Positions 31,226-41,299 of a DNA stretch of 64,000 nucleotides are shown in pieces. Position numbers and translations under genes: made by a program. The stretch is from Clarireedia homoeocarpa (lineage: Eukaryota > Ascomycota > Leotiomycetes > Helotiales > Rutstroemiaceae). The notes beneath the pieces are model-generated. The model ran no database searches. It was given only the letters and a program-made list of their open reading frames with translations, and was not told the DNA's origin. Position 1 is the first letter of the stretch. Every line of letters begins with the position of its first letter. The DNA lies in the NCBI GenBank assembly GCA_001465935.1, contig LNKV01000009.1, forward strand, positions 186,001 to 250,000, written 5' to 3'.

Positions 31226-32697
31226 TTACTCGGCTACCCAAACGGCAGCCATACCCATACCAGTTCCAACACACATACTTGTAACACCAACTTTCTGTTT
31301 CGTCCTCCTCAGCTCGTACAATAATGTGCTGACTTGTCTAGCACCCGTGCATCCGAGTGGATGTCCAAAAGCGATTGCACCACCCTTTGGATTGATCTTC
31401 TTCTGATCAATGCCAAGCTCGTTCGCGCACCATACACATTGACTAGCGAATGCCTCGTTGATTTCGAAAATATCAACATCATCCTTATTGATACCGGTCT
31501 TCTCGAAGACTTTAGGAATGGCGGCCCAAGGACCAATACCCATAAGAAGTGGAGCAACACCAGCTACTGATGCGGCTACATATTTGCCAAGGATAGTTTG
31601 GCCTAATCTCTCAGCTGTAGATCTCTTCATGAGAAGAACTGCTGCGGCACCGTCTGAGATTTGAGATGCGTTTCCGGCGTGAATGCTACCATCCTTGGCA
31701 AAAGCTGGCTTGATGCTGCCTAGACTCTCAGCAGTGATGCCAGGTCGGATGCCATCGTCCTTTGCAACTGTGATTTCTTTGGTTTCACCGGACTTGGGGT
31801 CCTCCCATTTGACTGTGAGAGGAGCGATCTCCTCGTCAAAGAGGCCATCTTGTTGAGCCTTCAGCGCTTTTTGATACGACGAAGCAGCAAAAGCATCTTG
31901 AGTTGCGCGCGAGATGCCTTTATCTTTGGCCATCTTCTCCGACAGAACACCCATGGGTACCTTGCAGTTTGCCGATTCGGGGTGAGATTCAAGGAGTTCC
32001 GAGAATTCCGTGACAGCACCAGGTCCTGCAATCTCATCGTTAGGAATGATACCAAACTAGAGGACTCGAGATATTGTAAAGATGTATTACATACCATATT
32101 GTAAGGACATGCTTTCTACTCCAGCACCAACTCCAACTTCAATCATGCCAGACTTGATCGCATTTGCAATGTCCACACATGCTTGTAACCCGGAAGAACA
32201 TTGCCTGTTCAAACTCTTGACCGCAGATGTTACTGGGAAGCCAGCGGCTAACGCAGCAGCACGGAATTCAGTTGCCCCTCCACCAGGCGGAAGGACGGAA
32301 CCAACAGCAATATCTTCCACCAGACTAGGGTCAATTTTCGATCGTTCGATGAGCGACTTGAATGCGCCAACTAGTAAGTCTGCTGCTGCGGTATCCTTGA
32401 AGCCTCCCTTGCCGCCCTTTGTGAATGCAGTTCGTAAACATGCTGTTACGACGACCTAGAAGTGAATATTGTCAGTGACCAATTCGATAGCATGATCTGC
32501 AGGACGCAAAGGTTACTTACATCATCTGGGCTCTTCTCCAGAAGCTTCGCTCGACCACCATCTCCCTCTGTAGGTGTAATAGCACTCTTGGAGCCGGCCA
32601 AGTGGCCAGAAACTTGGGTGAGACGGTTTTGTGCTGTGCCGATGTTAGCGATGTTCACATTCCTTCGTGTGCGACAAGATTACTGACCTGCAGACAT
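31226..32697 (-). CDS. Peroxisomal 3-ketoacyl-CoA thiolase with PTS2 signal
   Basis: Exons 32697-32688 (10 nt), 32633-32521, 32455-32095 and 32025-31226 give 427 aa. The enzyme cleaves 3-ketoacyl-CoA with CoA in the last step of fatty-acid beta-oxidation. The N-terminus reads M-S-A-A-Q-N-RLTQVSGHL, a match to the PTS2 consensus R-L-x5-H-L for Pex7-dependent peroxisomal import. Catalytic residues are visible: nucleophile Cys in SLNRQCSSGLQA, His in GGAIAFGHPLGCTGAR and the second Cys in SMCVGTGMG. The C-terminus is MAAVWVAE. It has a tiny first exon and three introns of 54, 65 and 69 nt. It is probably the POT1/FOX3-type enzyme used on plant oils or fatty acids. Confidence 0.95.
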
Positions 32698-33481
32698 GAT
32701 TGAGATTTGTAGTTGAGGTTAATCCTGTGAATGTGATAAATATGATCGAAGGAAAGTAGAGGTCTTGTATGGGAGAAGAGAACAGAGGGAAATGCAGGAG
32801 ATAGCAAGATTTAAAGATGGGCAGGTTTGCTCAGTCTTTGGAAATCAAGCCGAGGCAGGCACACAGCCAATCATCGTTCATTGACGTTAGCGGCGATTTC
32901 GAGAACGGGCATTCTCACATGCTTTTGGTCTCAGCCGAAAGCGAATTGGGATTCTGACTTCTCAATATTTTGGGGTCACGCGCTGTGGGGACGAGTAATC
33001 AATAAGCTATTCTTCATGTGTTAGACAGTTGCGAGTAATGAATCCGGGGTAAGCAAGCAGCTTTTGCTAATGTAACTGCTGCTTAGAGTGTTCCTGCTTC
33101 ATTGGCATGTGAAGTTCACGGTGTGGCTTTATACGTTAAGTGAGGCGTGTGTTTATAGACAGTAGATGGATGATGACCTTGGAGAGTAGACATAAGCAGA
33201 TATAAGCAGACACGAGCAGACCAAATTGAACGCAGTTTACACCTTTGCTCAGAGCTTACAAATAGCAGAAGTCACATCTGAAATATCAGGAGAAGATTGT
33301 GTTGAAAATAAATCCGTCTTGTTTCTATTTTCTAAAGTCATCCTCTGCTATCACCCCCTAAAAAGTTGAGCCTTTCAACAGAAAGGCAATGCTAAGTAAG
33401 TATATACAAAACGAATCAGAACCTTTTCTTCTACTTTTTCTCCCCCTCTTTATCCTAACATCCAGTCCTTGTATGAAATGC
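32698..33481. other. Intergenic interval, thiolase promoter side
   Basis: This 784-bp non-coding stretch lies between the thiolase start and the GH5 stop. Three agcaga-type repeats (taagcagatataagcagacacgagcaga) lie at about 33190-33220. No oleate-response element was confirmed. No coding or RNA feature was supported. Confidence 0.45.
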
Positions 33482-34762
33482 TTAAGCAACATAACTGACA
33501 ATTGTGTCATAGTAAGCAGTGTATGCTTTTCCGGAAGGTGGCTCCATAGTGTAGATGTAATCACCCCACCATGGTCCTGCGCCCCACCAGACAGCACCCA
33601 TCCAGTGTTGGTTGTCGGCAGCCAAAGCATCCAACATACCCTTAACGGCAGACTCACATTGAGCGTTGGCACCGCCGGCATATTCACCCAAAATACCCTT
33701 GAAGTTGTTAGCCTTCAGCCAGGCAGTGGCATCGGCGACACGCTCAGCACCAATGGTACTGCTGACACAGTCGGCAGAAGTTCCGGATCCGTCAGAGTCA
33801 AGATATTGGTGGAATTCGTAGACCAATTTGTCATTGGGATCGGTGATGTTCTTCATGTATTGAGCGTTTCCTGAAGAAGTCCAGGTCCATGCACCAGTAT
33901 ATGAGGTGCCCTCAACGAAGATGTATTGGGAGGTAGCGCCGGCCGAACGAATGGCACTGACACAGGCTTGGTTAAGCTCGGCGACGATGGTATTGGTAGG
34001 CTCATCGTGGAATTCGTTGTTACAATCAAAGATGACATGGTCATTGTCAGCGAACTCAGTAGCGAGATTCTTCCAGAAAGTACCGAAGTCGCTAGTCGAT
34101 GTGAAGACGTTACCATTATATCTGCCGAAGTTGTGGGCATCAACAATGGCGTGGGCACCAGCGGACGTGATGAATTCAATGACGGTCTTGTATGAAGCAA
34201 GGTAAGTGGCATCGATTGGTGCGGTCATGGTACCTTGTGCCATACGCTCCATGAGGAATGGAACACGGAAGATGTTCATGCCACCATCCATGAGCGTCTT
34301 GATGGCGCTGGTGGATGGGAAGGTGTAATCTTTTCCTACGGTACCTGGGATGTTGTTTTGTCCGAACTCTGCTCCGGACTCGTTTGCTCCGATCCATTGT
34401 AACTTTCCAGAAGAGGTTGCCTTAGAGGCGGAGGAAGAAACAGCCACGGCTGATGAGGCCACTGCGCTGGAGGAGCTTGATGAAGATGCGACCGCGACCT
34501 GGGTGCTGGATGGAGCGACGGCAGAGCTCTTGACAGTTGAGCTGGCGATAGCACTGCTAGATGGAACAACAACAGCCGAAGAGGCAACAGAAGTAGCGAT
34601 AACTGAGGAAGCTGGCATAGTTGTTTGGGCTGCGAAAGTAGCAGAAGTAGTTTCTGGCTCAACATCGATTGGGCAGCTGTCATCTTCTTCCTGAACAGCC
34701 ACCGGGGCTGCGAAGGCTGATGCTGTAAGGCCAGCGGCCAAGATGAAGTTTGTAAAACGCAT
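33482..34762 (-). CDS. Secreted GH5-family endo-glucanase-like enzyme with Ser-rich linker
   Basis: A single 426-aa exon. The signal peptide is MRFTNFILAAGLTASAFA-A. A Ser/Val/Ala-rich linker spans about residues 30-115 with no CBM1 module. The catalytic region has GANESGAEFG, then an FPSTSAIKTLMDGGMNIFRVPF core, HNFGRYNG, VIFDCNNEFHDEP (acid/base Glu), YIFVEGTSYTGAW, VYEFHQYLDSDGSG and GILGEYAGG (nucleophile Glu), the usual order of family 5 cellulases. Together with the pectin methylesterase it fits plant cell-wall breakdown. The acid/base motif reads NEF rather than the common NEP. Start is ATG 34762; the upstream in-frame Met belongs to the 5' leader. The enzyme is likely an endo-beta-1,4-glucanase (GH5_5-like), although specificity is not proven. 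Confidence 0.9.
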   Translation of the reverse strand: MRFTNFILAAGLTASAFAAPVAVQEEDDSCPIDVEPETTSATFAAQTTMPASSVIATSVASSAVVVPSSSAIASSTVKSSAVAPSSTQVAVASSSSSSSAVASSAVAVSSSASKATSSGKLQWIGANESGAEFGQNNIPGTVGKDYTFPSTSAIKTLMDGGMNIFRVPFLMERMAQGTMTAPIDATYLASYKTVIEFITSAGAHAIVDAHNFGRYNGNVFTSTSDFGTFWKNLATEFADNDHVIFDCNNEFHDEPTNTIVAELNQACVSAIRSAGATSQYIFVEGTSYTGAWTWTSSGNAQYMKNITDPNDKLVYEFHQYLDSDGSGTSADCVSSTIGAERVADATAWLKANNFKGILGEYAGGANAQCESAVKGMLDALAADNQHWMGAVWWGAGPWWGDYIYTMEPPSGKAYTAYYDTIVSYVA

Positions 34763-35282
34763 GGCGCTGGGCAAGAAAGAGAACAAGTTAGAAATGAAGG
34801 AATGTATGAATGAGTGGCTGTAGTTCAAAACTGACTTGGGAGAAAGAAAAAGAGAAGCTCAAGTTGGGGCGAACAAGTAGCCTTATTTATTCAATCCAAC
34901 ATGATGAAATCTTATGATACTCCACTTCACAAATTAATTACCTATCCGTACTATTATTCCCTTTCATTTGGGGGGAGAAATTAGTCAGGATACTGCTGAA
35001 AGCAGGTTGTCCAGACCTGCTCCCTGGTATAGTGGTAATCCTATGACTTATTCGTTACTTTCGTCCCGAGCCAGCGTTTCGCTCAGAGACTTTTTGAGCG
35101 AGAGAACTTTCTCCAAATACACAGGTTAATTTGTGATCTGACGTTTGTTTGGTGGAAGTTGGAGAAGATTGAATCAAGGCGCAAGAGCAGTCGCTTAATT
35201 TGTGATAATTATGGGGCATCGCCGGACTAACTGACCGTTTGTTTTCTATATGAAACCTTCTCGGAGGTAAGAGTAAATTAGG
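34763..35282. other. Intergenic interval, GH5 promoter
   Basis: These 520 bp hold the GH5 promoter; an AATAAATA box lies at about 34883-34890 on the minus strand. The region also has a tRNA A-box-like ctggtatagtggtaatcc at 35025-35042, but no B-box or cloverleaf follows, so I do not call a tRNA. Confidence 0.45.
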
Positions 35283-35792
35283 TCAGGACTCAGGAGTATG
35301 TAATTGAGCTGGCATCCTTGCCATAATTCTAGACGTCATGAACTTGAGGATTCTGGATGTACACTTTATTCTTAATTCCCAGCTGAATAGTGAATCGTTC
35401 TCGGATACCTCTGCCAGCCCCCTAAACAGTCTGCCGCACACTTCGTGGGAGATGCGGACGACGGCAAGCTCAGCAAGCATGGCAAAGACCCTGCAGAACG
35501 GATGCAAAAGGGTGTCTATGCAAGCTTGTTTATTGAGATTAGAATCGCGTAAACTCATTTAACCCACTCGGCAGTGTCGCTTGTTCAATTCTGGAATAGA
35601 TGATAGTTCCATTTTCAATATGACGTCTATACGTTTATCGTTGCTATCAGCCTCAAATCCAAAATTACTCAACTTAGTCTTGACAGCGGAAAAGTGCATG
35701 AAGAAAGCGTCTATATGTTTCACGTTTACTCCAGGAATATGGGCTTGGCATCTTGCCAGTCCTGAAGTGGTAAGAATGAGACCGACTGCCAT
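35283..35792 (-). CDS. Hypothetical small orphan, spliced (low confidence)
   Basis: Two adjacent in-frame open stretches separated by one TAA (35561-35559) are joined if a 48-nt intron (35563-35516, GTTAAA..CATAG with a TCTAATC branch-like motif) is removed, giving 153 aa. The second exon contains DTLLHPFCRVFAMLAELAVVRISHEVCGRLFRGLAEV, hydrophobic helices that look like a real protein piece. I recognise no family. Alternatives are a decayed gene fragment with a true stop or a chance frame. The donor is weak and no upstream exon is apparent. It sits just downstream of the BTB gene on the same strand, with 160 bp between. Confidence 0.3.
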
Positions 35793-35952
35793 TAATCCTT
35801 ACTCCCCTTTTCCCGGTTGTGTTTTAATCACAACAAGCGAGTAGGCCTAGCCAGAACAAGATTTCGGAGCATCAAATCCGTGCTCAAGCGGGAACTTAAC
35901 ATTTTATGCTATCACGGCATTACTTCCAGTGCCGTCAAGACGGAAGACATGC

Positions 35953-37591
35953 TCAGAACCTAAACATAGACGATTTTGCCATTCTCTCCTTCTCCTTGTC
36001 GACCTCTCGTACCCAATTCCAACTTTCGGCCAAAAATAACTTCCTCGCTGCCCTGTCCGCACCTAGAGCTTTCCCTCCAAACACAAGGTCTTCTCTCGTT
36101 AAACTTGTGAAATCGAACGACTTTTCTTTCTTCTCCTGGCCGACCTCCTTATCCCCTACGATAAACGCTTTCTTGAGACTGCTTTCATTCGCGGATGATA
36201 CGGGAACCCAGGTTTGGGATGATCTTTCGCTTTTCCACGATTTGGCATGGAGACTGATTCCTGTATCCAAACAGTCTTTAATGTAATCCAATGCTGGAAG
36301 TAGTTTACTACGCAAACCACAATGACCATGATTCTTGTCGATTTGATAACTTGGGCATTGCCGTAAAACACTAATAAGCTGCTCGATATCACCAGTATAT
36401 GCTACCGGCCAGATGAATGCAGGATCTTCTGGAGGAACCACTTGAAATGGAACAAGTGAAAGCAAATTCTTCCGCGTTAGAAACTTGATCATCTCGCCAA
36501 GCTGGAAAGAATCACAAGCAGGAGACGAATCGTACCCCAGGCTACACTGGCGCGTTCGAGAAGTATAGAGACTGAGAAAATAGCTCTGAAGGGAAGAGAT
36601 GGTCACAAGAATTCTAGATCGACGGTATAATAATTCCGCTAATGGGCCGTCAGTATCGTCAAATAAAATCTTTTGTCTAAACATAGGATATACCTTCTAA
36701 ATCCTCAGGCAGATCCCACCATGCTGCGCCAACATCAGGATCTGCATCCTCATACACTATCCAGCGCGACGAACCTCTGAGTATAAGCTCTTTCGTAGCT
36801 GCGGCAAGCCGGGGAGCTTGGTTCGTATGGTAGAAGATCAGGATCTTCTGCCGTACTACTTCTTCTAAAGTTTTCTCAAGTGTTGGGGGATACCGAAAAC
36901 TGGAGAATTTGCTCGTAATGTACCGTGATACCGTGGCCATACAATCATACCTATCGGCCATAATCACTAGGATAGATAGATAAAGCAAAGTGATAGTTTT
37001 CGAGGAATGGCTTTTTGAATGTAATATGCTAAGCATATCTTGAAATACTGCCTCACGCCCTAGAGTCCTTGTCGCCTCATCCTCGTCCACGATCTTTATT
37101 CGAGGCAATTCATTCGCAGGTAGTGTCGTAGGGTCTACCTTTAGCTGGGCAAATTCTGCAAGCTTGGCAGATACGATTTGACCTTCTCCGAATACACCAG
37201 ACCCCAACAATTGTTCAAAATATTTGGAATTTTGCTTGAGGGCATCAAGACGGATACGGTAGAACACTCGCGCGGAGGGAATCGGCTCTTTCGAAAACTT
37301 CAACTTTTGTATCGTTTCACTCGGTATGGATTTTGTGCAAGCTCGCGTGTTCTCGAACCTCACGTCAAGGATAACGTCGCCAGTTCTCGAGACTTGTATA
37401 ACTTGATGGGAAGTGCCCTCCAAATCGAGGAACTCGTCCGGTAAATCTTCAGTCTCTGCAGTTTCATGTTCTGGTTTCTGCACATTGATAGCAGATTTCT
37501 CTGCCTTTTGTTTCTCACCCACCTTCTGCTTCGGCCTACCTACAGGAATAGCATTTGGTTGAGCTTTTGGGCGATCTCGAATCGGAGGCAT
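35953..37591 (-). CDS. BTB/POZ domain-containing fungal protein
   Basis: Two exons (37591-36694, 36638-35953) with a 55-nt intron give 527 aa. Residues about 45-230 have a BTB core: GDVILDVRF near residue 70, YRIRLDALKQNSKYFEQLL (the typical helix after the strand), LYLSILVIMADRYDC and the following helices. This is the layout of many fungal BTB proteins, which may bridge cullin-3 ligases or self-associate, but no partner is shown. The C-terminal half is helical and ends SSMFRF. The start is uncertain: the first in-frame ATG is 37591, while an overlapping frame from 37781 to 37536 also reads as charged protein, so an upstream exon or another start may exist. The splice rejoins DLPEDLE to AELLYRRS. 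Confidence 0.72.
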
Positions 37592-39452
37592 TAGGCCTGT
37601 CTTTAGTGTGCGGTAAAACAACTTTGGCGTCGAAATTTTTGCTAGGCATCGAAGCTGTCTCTTCCACAGAGGTAGCTAGCTTCTTAGAACCCGGGTTGCG
37701 ATGAGCTGAATGTCGCCGGACAAATCTTGAATTCGCCTTCGATTTCGAGTAGGTTGACAATACGATACTGTCTTTCGCCACTGTTAAACTTTTTTAAAAG
37801 AACAGCTTCAAGGATAGGGCCAGGCCATTATTTTAAGACCCAATGACAAGAATTAACTGGAGTAATAGAAAATTGTGTATTGATCTGTTATTCCATCAAC
37901 GAATAAAACAGATCTGGTGGATATAACGGATTATGGTTCGTCCGACCCGGGCAATTGGGCTGGCTCTATACGCGGTCGCCAGCACTTATAATGCAGTAAC
38001 TCATTGAAGGTTCAATACGTATTCAAACTTGGAGGTATATCCTGCGATTGCATCATAGGGGCTCACACGTTGATTCTGTGTTCTGATATATCTCTAATAA
38101 TCATGTTGATGCAGGAGAACAATAGTTGGCGACATGGAGTGCTGGTCAATGAATTCCTACACCCGCTGGCGCGACTCATCGGAACTTCGTAACCTTCCTC
38201 CTAGTTGGTTGCTTGACACGCTCGCAGTAGTAGGGAAACAATAGGGACAATGAGTATAGCTTGGAACGCAAGATGCAGGGTGGATATCACAACAGGTTCT
38301 AGGTTGCCAGGTTGAGGGATGATGGGAATCACATGGGGAGGATCACTCATCTCATCTAGTGATGGACAGAGCCAGCATGCAACTCAAGATGAACAGCCTG
38401 AGATGACCGGATCATCTTGTGTATTCGCTGCCTAAGTATATGCGAAGTCTAGAACACCCAAGGCTACTTGTTAACACTTCCCCGAAGCTGGCGAGGTTGC
38501 CGTCCTATACAATATCAGCAGTCGGTCGATCACACAATCATCAGAGACACAATACTGCTTCGCTTCTGCGACACTCCTACTGCGCTACACACTGGCTCCG
38601 AAGATTGGCATCCAAGCTTCTCTGATTCCTGGCATAAGTCTTCGAGATCTCATGTTTCTGGTTGCGAAACTGAAGGGCCACAGCAACATGCAATGTAGCC
38701 CGTGACAGCTTTCCCCTAAAGAGGAGCACAGCAGGTCATAGCTGCTCGCATTTATGTGTTGAGTTTCTCTACAGCTATCTACAGTAGAGTGCTCGTACAG
38801 TGCAGCAAGTATATTATCGTTTCTGATCCACCAAGGTACGACGAGAAAATGCGCAAAGCTCGAAAGCTCGAAAGATCAAATGATTTTTATTAATCTCATC
38901 TATTGTATTCGCTTATTCAAAGTAACACAATAGTCCGGATTTTGTAAGAGGCTGTATTTCTCAATGATATTGTACCTTTTCGCTCTCGGTTGTTGAATGA
39001 GTGAATAGCCTCAATTTCCTCTTTCAAAACCTAACTTTCACAACCACTTTCCACGCGACACTTATAACGCAGTCGGATTGCATAAGTACCACGTTTTGGA
39101 ACATAAGTTGATACGTTATTTTCTCGGTCATATTTGCAAACCGACATTCAACCCATTTTTAGAGAGAAATCGAGACCTTACGCCTGCGTGCATTGGTATC
39201 AGCGACAAACGCTTTTGAGCCTCCATTCCACCCATTCTACTTGGAAGATTGTCTCCAGGATTCTGGCACAAAAAAGCGGATCAAGCGGTATAAATGCTTC
39301 TTTCAACGTCTTGTACTAGACTGAATATCTTCTGGCAAACTCAGGTGAGAAGCTTTTGATAACCATCCTGGACATGGTCGGCATATTTCATTTCCTGCTC
39401 GTATCACTTGTCGTACTATATGCTAATAGTAAACTTTTGTGTGAACTAGAAA
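37592..39452. other. Long intergenic interval with retroelement-like sequence
   Basis: This 1861-bp stretch holds no supported coding frame. The segment about 38000-38900 has features reminiscent of Ty1/copia non-coding sequence, including taacacttccccgaagctgg-like and gaagattggcatcc-like pieces, without coding motifs. AT-rich sequence follows to the next gene. It is a plausible decayed retroelement or solo LTR, not proven. Confidence 0.4.
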
Positions 39453-40384
39453 ATGTCTGTCGGATATGGCCTGAAGGTTTGGTTCACGACCTTCATTGCT
39501 CTTTTTCTTTTGCAAAGTAAGCTCTCACAAACTCGCATCTCAAACTTGTTGTTTAGTTTGGGAATAATAACGAATATATAGCTTCCTGTGTCGTTGCTCA
39601 GTCTTCTCATAAGACCACACTCACGACTACAGAGTTCTCGAAAACTTCTCCTCTTACCTCGTCAAGTTCTGTAAACGCCTTTCCTTTCCAATTCCCGCAT
39701 TTGGTCACCAATCCCAGCCATGGCTCTGCTCCAAGCAAGGGTGTTCTTCTCGAAGATGCCATCTCCACAGTAACGTCCATCAACTTCGTCTGGGTATCTT
39801 ACACTACGGTTGTGGATGTAGTCACTGCACCGACGAGCACAACCACCTTCGTCGTTTATGTCGCTCAAACAATCTCGGTATCTACAACACTCATAACCAC
39901 GCAAACCATCACAACCACTCCTACAATCGTTACAACGCCGGTATCTACTGCAAGTGGTCTCTGTTACGGCGCAGCACAAGACATACTTACGCCTTGTACA
40001 ACCGCCGTCATTGCTGCAGCAACTTCCTCGCGCCCAGCAACGTCAGGAGCGTCCAGAAACGGCATCATAGTATTCGGCACCTTCTTCAAGATTTTCAACG
40101 CTTTCAGCAAGCCACGCCCAATGGTTCGCCGGGAGCATCTTGCGAGCAAGAAGGATTCTAAATGTTTCAGCTGGGTGCTGTTGACAGCTATCATTTTTCC
40201 AACCTCTACCGTCATAGCGGGCTGCATAGTCATAATTGGTTGTAAAAATAGGCGTAAACTCGACCCTTACCTGCATCAATTCCGTTTTTTCTCCTTCCTT
40301 GCCGCATTTCTTGTTAGCTTTGGTCTACTGGTATGGTCTTTCAGCTTCTGCGCCATTTACAGTCTTTATAATTGCTTTGATTGA
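39453..40384 (+). CDS. Thr-rich secreted-pathway membrane orphan
   Basis: Two exons (39453-39516, 39582-40384) with a 65-nt intron give 288 aa. The N-terminus MSVGYGLKVWFTTFIALFLLQTSCVVAQ is a signal peptide completed across the splice. Residues about 90-160 are rich in Thr/Val/Ser (TTTFVVYVAQTISV and TTTPTIVTTP), the look of an O-mannosylated extracellular stalk. After a basic stretch (KPRPMVRREHLASKKD) there are two hydrophobic segments near the C-terminus (FSWVLLTAIIFPTSTVIAGCIVI and FFSFLAAFLVSFGLLVWSFSF), so the C-terminus is anchored by two membrane helices. I recognise no family. The design resembles a wall-stress-sensor-like or fungal-specific surface protein, but the tail is very short. 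Confidence 0.68.
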
Positions 40385-41299
40385 TTGATCAAATAGTAGA
40401 AGGATTAGTGACTCAGTGTCGTTCTGATTTAACGTCGGTGTTATGGAGCAAGGTATATGATTCGTTTAAAGGAGATAAATAGGTGGTTGTTCAGTAGTAG
40501 GCTGCATGTTCTTGAGTCATGTTTTTCATGCAACCTTCCTCTCAGAATTCATCTTTCATCTTATGAAACGTTCGTCCTCACCTTCACAAGCGTTCATGTT
40601 AAGATTTAGAGCTCTTTAGAAATGAGAATGCATTGAAATTGAATGATTGATCTATCTGAAGAACTAATTACATGGCTGCTTGAAGGAGGTTTATATCCTT
40701 AAAATGTGGCAAATTGTCGACCCTAGCTTGTTCCGTAGCATGAGAATTGAAGAGTAATGGAAATTTGGCATATCCTCACAACTCCGGATTTCTGGCAAGT
40801 TTGTATCTGGCAGATCTCTGGCATAACAGCGGGTTCTGCATAGAGGTGGATATCGCTTGGCACTTTGTTCGATATTGGATGTGAAGTTCTTCCGACTGAT
40901 CTATATCATGAGTACTATCCCCCCCATGAATAAAGGTTAAATTTTTATGTGGCAAGATGTAGAAAAAATTAACCTTTATTCATGGGGAGGGATAGTATAA
41001 TTCTCGTGGGTCAAGATGCACAACGCGCAATGGCCATGATTGATTTGTCTTGAATTGCCACATTTGATAAAGTCTCAACGAAACGGAAACAACGCGTAAT
41101 AAAGCTAGCCAATATTTTGTCTCCTAAACGATACATAAGTAAACCAGTCCTCAAAGGGACTTTTGTTCCGCAAACTCCGCTCTCCCCTTCTACCCCACTA
41201 GCCACCTGTCTATTAGACCGCGAACTCAACGCTCATATCCTGATCACCATCTAACATCCATCTATGCATCTACCTTGCAAGAAGAACGCTACCCCCCGT
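40385..41299. other. Intergenic interval with hairpin element
   Basis: This 915-bp interval separates the convergent stops of the Thr-rich orphan and YSH1. It contains the long inverted repeat described separately at 40913-40997. The rest is AT-rich 3' flank. No gene is supported. Confidence 0.5.
40913..40997. repeat. Inverted repeat (hairpin element)
   Basis: Two arms of about 33 bp, TACTATCC-C4-ATGAATAAAGGTTAA and its reverse complement, enclose a spacer of about 17 bp. The central 19 bp (CCCCATGAATAAAGGTTAA) match perfectly; the outer part differs by a T/C gap. It could form a stable hairpin, or be a very short MITE. Confidence 0.85.

Noticed and set aside
35025..35042. tRNA A-box-like ctggtatagtggtaatcc
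   Set aside because: There is no B-box or foldable cloverleaf downstream, so no tRNA is called.
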